From Janthinobacterium lividum (lineage in GTDB: Bacteria > Pseudomonadota > Gammaproteobacteria > Burkholderiales > Burkholderiaceae_D), in the NCBI RefSeq assembly GCF_034424625.1, contig NZ_CP139976.1, positions 2,852,001-2,916,000 of the forward strand: 64,000 nucleotides of DNA, read 5' to 3'. The position numbers and the translations under genes are program-made. The notes under the pieces are model-generated. The model did not search any database, was not told the origin of the DNA, and saw nothing but the letters and a program-made list of their open reading frames with translations. Shown piece by piece: positions 61,895 to 64,000 of this stretch (within the stretch, counting starts at the first letter, position 1; each line of letters starts with the position of its first letter).

Positions 61895-61961
61895 CCCGGG
61901 TTGCTTGAATTCTCTTTTAAGCAATGCAGTAAAACAGTGTCTTTAATTTATATAAACACGC

Positions 61962-62028
61962 GAATCCGGTCGACAAGGGTGCCTGTATGGTGACTGATCG
62001 GATTCCAGACCCAACCCTGGAGTTAATA
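61962..62028 (+). promoter_or_regulatory. Structured rpsB leader, candidate S2 autoregulatory site
   Basis: The arms gaatccg (61962-61968) and cggattc (61999-62005) close a long hairpin. GGGT inside the loop (from 61977) could pair with ACCC just past the stem (near 62008), giving a pseudoknot close to the ribosome binding site GGAG. In gammaproteobacteria S2 represses its own operon through a similar leader; here it is a prediction. Confidence 0.5.
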
Positions 62029-62781
62029 ATGTCCGTAACAATGCGCGAAATGCTGGAAGCCGGTGTCCACTTTGGTCACCAAACCCGTTTTTGGAATCCA
62101 AAAATGGCACCGTTCATCTTCGGCCATCGCAACAAGATCCACATCATCAACCTGGAAAAAACCATGGCGATGTACCAGGACGCAATGAAGCACGTGCGTC
62201 AACTGGCTGCAAACCGTGGCACCATCCTGATGGTTGGCACCAAGCGTCAAGCTCGCGAAATCATCGCTGCTGAAGCACAACGCGCTGGCGTGCCTTTCGT
62301 TGATCAACGTTGGTTGGGCGGCATGCTGACCAACTTCAAAACGATCAAAACCTCGATCAAGCGTCTGAAAGACATGGAAGTGATGATCGAAGATGGTTCG
62401 ATCGAGAAGCTGTCGAAAAAAGAAGCGCTGATGTTCTCCCGCGAAATGATCAAGCTGCAAAAATCGATCGGCGGCATCAAGGACATGGGCGGCATTCCTG
62501 ACGCAATCTTCGTCGTCGACGTCGGCTACCACAAAGGTGCGATCACCGAAGCAGCTAAACTGGGTATCCCGGTCATCGGCGTTGTCGATACCAACCACTC
62601 CCCAGAAGGCGTGAACTTCGTGATCCCAGGTAACGATGACTCCTCGAAAGCCATCATGTTGTACGCTCGCGGTGTTGCTGATGCAATCATCGAAGGCCGT
62701 GCAGCTGCCGGTAACGAAGTTGTTGAAATGGTTAAAGCAGCCGCTGGCGACGAATTCGTCGAAGTAAACGAACAGGCTTAA
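62029..62781 (+). CDS. rpsB: 30S ribosomal protein S2
   Basis: 250-residue small-subunit protein. Start [26 protein letters not shown] is characteristic. GGAG lies 6 bases before the ATG at 62029; an in-frame ATG at 61987 is part of the leader. Codon use is less GC3-biased and richer in preferred codons than its neighbours, as expected for high expression. Followed by tsf after 158 bp. Confidence 0.98.
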   Translation: MSVTMREMLEAGVHFGHQTRFWNPKMAPFIFGHRNKIHIINLEKTMAMYQDAMKHVRQLAANRGTILMVGTKRQAREIIAAEAQRAGVPFVDQRWLGGMLTNFKTIKTSIKRLKDMEVMIEDGSIEKLSKKEALMFSREMIKLQKSIGGIKDMGGIPDAIFVVDVGYHKGAITEAAKLGIPVIGVVDTNHSPEGVNFVIPGNDDSSKAIMLYARGVADAIIEGRAAAGNEVVEMVKAAAGDEFVEVNEQA

Positions 62782-62828
62782 TGGCCAGGCTATCGCAAGA
62801 TAGCCGTTTGTAAGCACAGCAGTAAGGG

Positions 62829-62860
62829 AAAAGGGGTGGCAGCAGCTCCCCCTTTTTTTT
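62829..62860 (+). terminator. Hairpin with T run between rpsB and tsf
   Basis: Stem aaaagggg (62829-62836) with ccccctttt (from 62848), 11-base loop, eight T. It looks like a terminator that partially separates rpsB from tsf, a known way to balance S2 and EF-Ts in other bacteria. Confidence 0.75.
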
Positions 62861-62939
62861 AACAAAAAAACGATAGTGACCGCTGGCGAGGCATGCATGC
62901 CCGGCCGCGACTATCGACTCACCGAATCAGGAGAAACAC

Positions 62940-63851
62940 ATGGCAGCGATTACAGCAGCGATGGTAGGCGAATTGCGCGGCAAAACCGACGCACCAATGA
63001 TGGAATGCAAAAAAGCACTGACCGAAGCCGATGGCGACATGGCTCGTGCGGAAGAGATCCTGCGCGTCAAACTGGGCGGCAAGGCATCGAAAGCATCGGC
63101 ACGCATCACCGCTGAAGGCGTCGTGGCAACCTACATCGCCAATGGCGTAGGCGCCCTGGTCGAAGTGAACTCGGAAACCGACTTTGTTGCGAAAAACGAC
63201 GATTTCCTGGCACTGGCCAACAACGCTGCCCGTCTGGTAGCAGAACACAACCCGGCTGACGTAGCTGCCCTGCTGGCCCTGCCACTCGATGGCAAGACCC
63301 TGGAAGACGTGCGCGCTGCCCTGATCGGCAAAATCGGCGAAAACATGACCATCCGCCGCTTCCAGCGTTTCGAAACCAGCAACAAGCTGGCTTCGTACCT
63401 GCACGGTTCGCGCATTGGCGTGATCGTCGAATTCGACGGCGCCGATGAGCAAGTCGGCAAAGACGTGGCCATGCACATCGCTGCCATGAAGCCAGTGTCG
63501 CTGTCCTCGAACGAAGTTCCTGCGGAACTGATCGAAAAAGAGCGTTCGGTTGCACAACTGAAAGCCGAAGAAGACGCAGCCAAAGCGGCCGCCGAAGGCA
63601 AGCCAGCGCAATCGCCGGAAATCCTGGCCAAGCGCCTGGAAGGTTCCGTACAGAAGTTCCTGAAAGAAGTTTCCCTGCTGAACCAAGCTTTCGTGAAAAA
63701 CGACAAGCTGTCGGTTGAGCAAATGCTGAAGGCGGCTAACACCAGCGTCAAAGGTTTCGCCATGTACGTAGTGGGCGAGGGCATCGAGAAGAAGCAAGAC
63801 GACTTCGCAGCAGAAGTCGCAGCACAGATGGCTGCCTCCCAGGGAGCGTAA
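62940..63851 (+). CDS. tsf: Elongation factor Ts
   Basis: 303-residue exchange factor that renews GTP on EF-Tu. The N-terminal UBA-like helix bundle ([24 protein letters not shown]), the TDFVAKN core motif and the C-terminal helical part are all in place. AGGAG precedes the ATG. Codon use is that of a highly expressed gene. A strong terminator follows 6 bp after the stop. Confidence 0.98.
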   Translation: MAAITAAMVGELRGKTDAPMMECKKALTEADGDMARAEEILRVKLGGKASKASARITAEGVVATYIANGVGALVEVNSETDFVAKNDDFLALANNAARLVAEHNPADVAALLALPLDGKTLEDVRAALIGKIGENMTIRRFQRFETSNKLASYLHGSRIGVIVEFDGADEQVGKDVAMHIAAMKPVSLSSNEVPAELIEKERSVAQLKAEEDAAKAAAEGKPAQSPEILAKRLEGSVQKFLKEVSLLNQAFVKNDKLSVEQMLKAANTSVKGFAMYVVGEGIEKKQDDFAAEVAAQMAASQGA

Positions 63852-63856
63852 GTAAA

Positions 63857-63880
63857 GCGGGCCGAGAGGCCCGTTTTTTT
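63857..63880 (+). terminator. Rho-independent terminator after tsf
   Basis: 6-bp GC stem cgggcc (63858-63863) / ggcccg (63868-63873), GAGA loop, seven T. Confidence 0.93.
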
Positions 63881-64000
63881 GGCCCGCCCGCACCTGTCGT
63901 GCCGGGCGGCGGCATGGGCAGCCCCGCGCGCCTATCCGGCGCTGCAAGGCGCTGCGCCATGTCATACTCGAATAACCTCATTTATGGAGCCCCAGCTCAT
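63881..64000. other. Region past tsf at the window edge
   Basis: 120 bp. An ATG at 63984 could start a gene that continues outside the window (pyrH is the usual neighbour after tsf), but too little is present to tell. Confidence 0.3.

Overview
The window looks like an ordinary stretch of chromosome from a betaproteobacterium of the Oxalobacteraceae (Janthinobacterium/Massilia/Duganella type). This rests on high GC with strong GC3 bias, the gene order glnD-map-rpsB-tsf, the smc-zipA-ligA cluster, and chemotaxis and c-di-GMP genes typical of motile soil or water bacteria. The taxonomic call is an inference from gene content; no rRNA or tRNA gene was seen. Gene density is high and nothing looks like a prophage, integron, insertion sequence or CRISPR array.

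Layout. 1-9.8 kb: C4-dicarboxylate transporter (dctA), an alpha/beta hydrolase, a RidA-family protein and a RelA-type (p)ppGpp synthetase, then a CDF metal exporter, a pirin/azoreductase pair divergent from a LysR regulator, and phosphatidylserine decarboxylase. 10-17.4 kb: TonB-dependent receptor, RhlE-like helicase, Lon-N domain protein, a KfrA-like coiled-coil protein with 24-residue repeats, a JmjC-like cupin and an ADP-ribosylglycohydrolase. 17.4-28.3 kb (mostly minus strand): PLP decarboxylase - CLC antiporter (possibly fluoride type) - methyltransferase operon, trpS, a secreted CocE-type hydrolase, an orphan solute-binding protein coupled to an EamA transporter, a TetA-like exporter and an HD hydrolase. 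28.6-32.8 kb: cheW and two tandem chemoreceptors whose cytoplasmic halves are identical in protein sequence. 32.8-41.3 kb: an RNase H-like protein, an NDH-2-like flavoprotein with an Fe-S-type Rrf2 regulator, a Mg2+ P-type ATPase with a long leader, and a Bcr/CflA exporter with a TetR regulator and a palindromic operator. Two small ORFs (20 and 52 codons) diverge from that operator.

41.3-46.2 kb: the glycine cleavage operon gcvT-gcvH-gcvP, driven by a near-consensus promoter and a tandem glycine riboswitch. 46.3-56.4 kb: a divergent ClpP-like protease and a PAP2 phosphatase, then smc-zipA-ligA-galU-def (chromosome organisation, division, ligation, UDP-glucose, N-terminal processing), closed by a clear terminator. 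56.5-61.6 kb (minus): YcgR/PilZ protein, RluF-like pseudouridine synthase, glnD, map. 61.9-63.9 kb: rpsB and tsf with a structured leader, an internal hairpin and a terminator.

No large undescribed system stands out. The observations most worth following are: an internal duplication of the helix-hairpin-helix module in LigA; the small ORFs sharing the TetR operator; a pair of 114-bp palindromic elements with inverted ends; the candidate CLC-F fluoride antiporter; the converted chemoreceptor pair; the repeat-bearing KfrA-like protein; and the structured rpsB leader. All functional calls come from reading the sequence; no database search was run.
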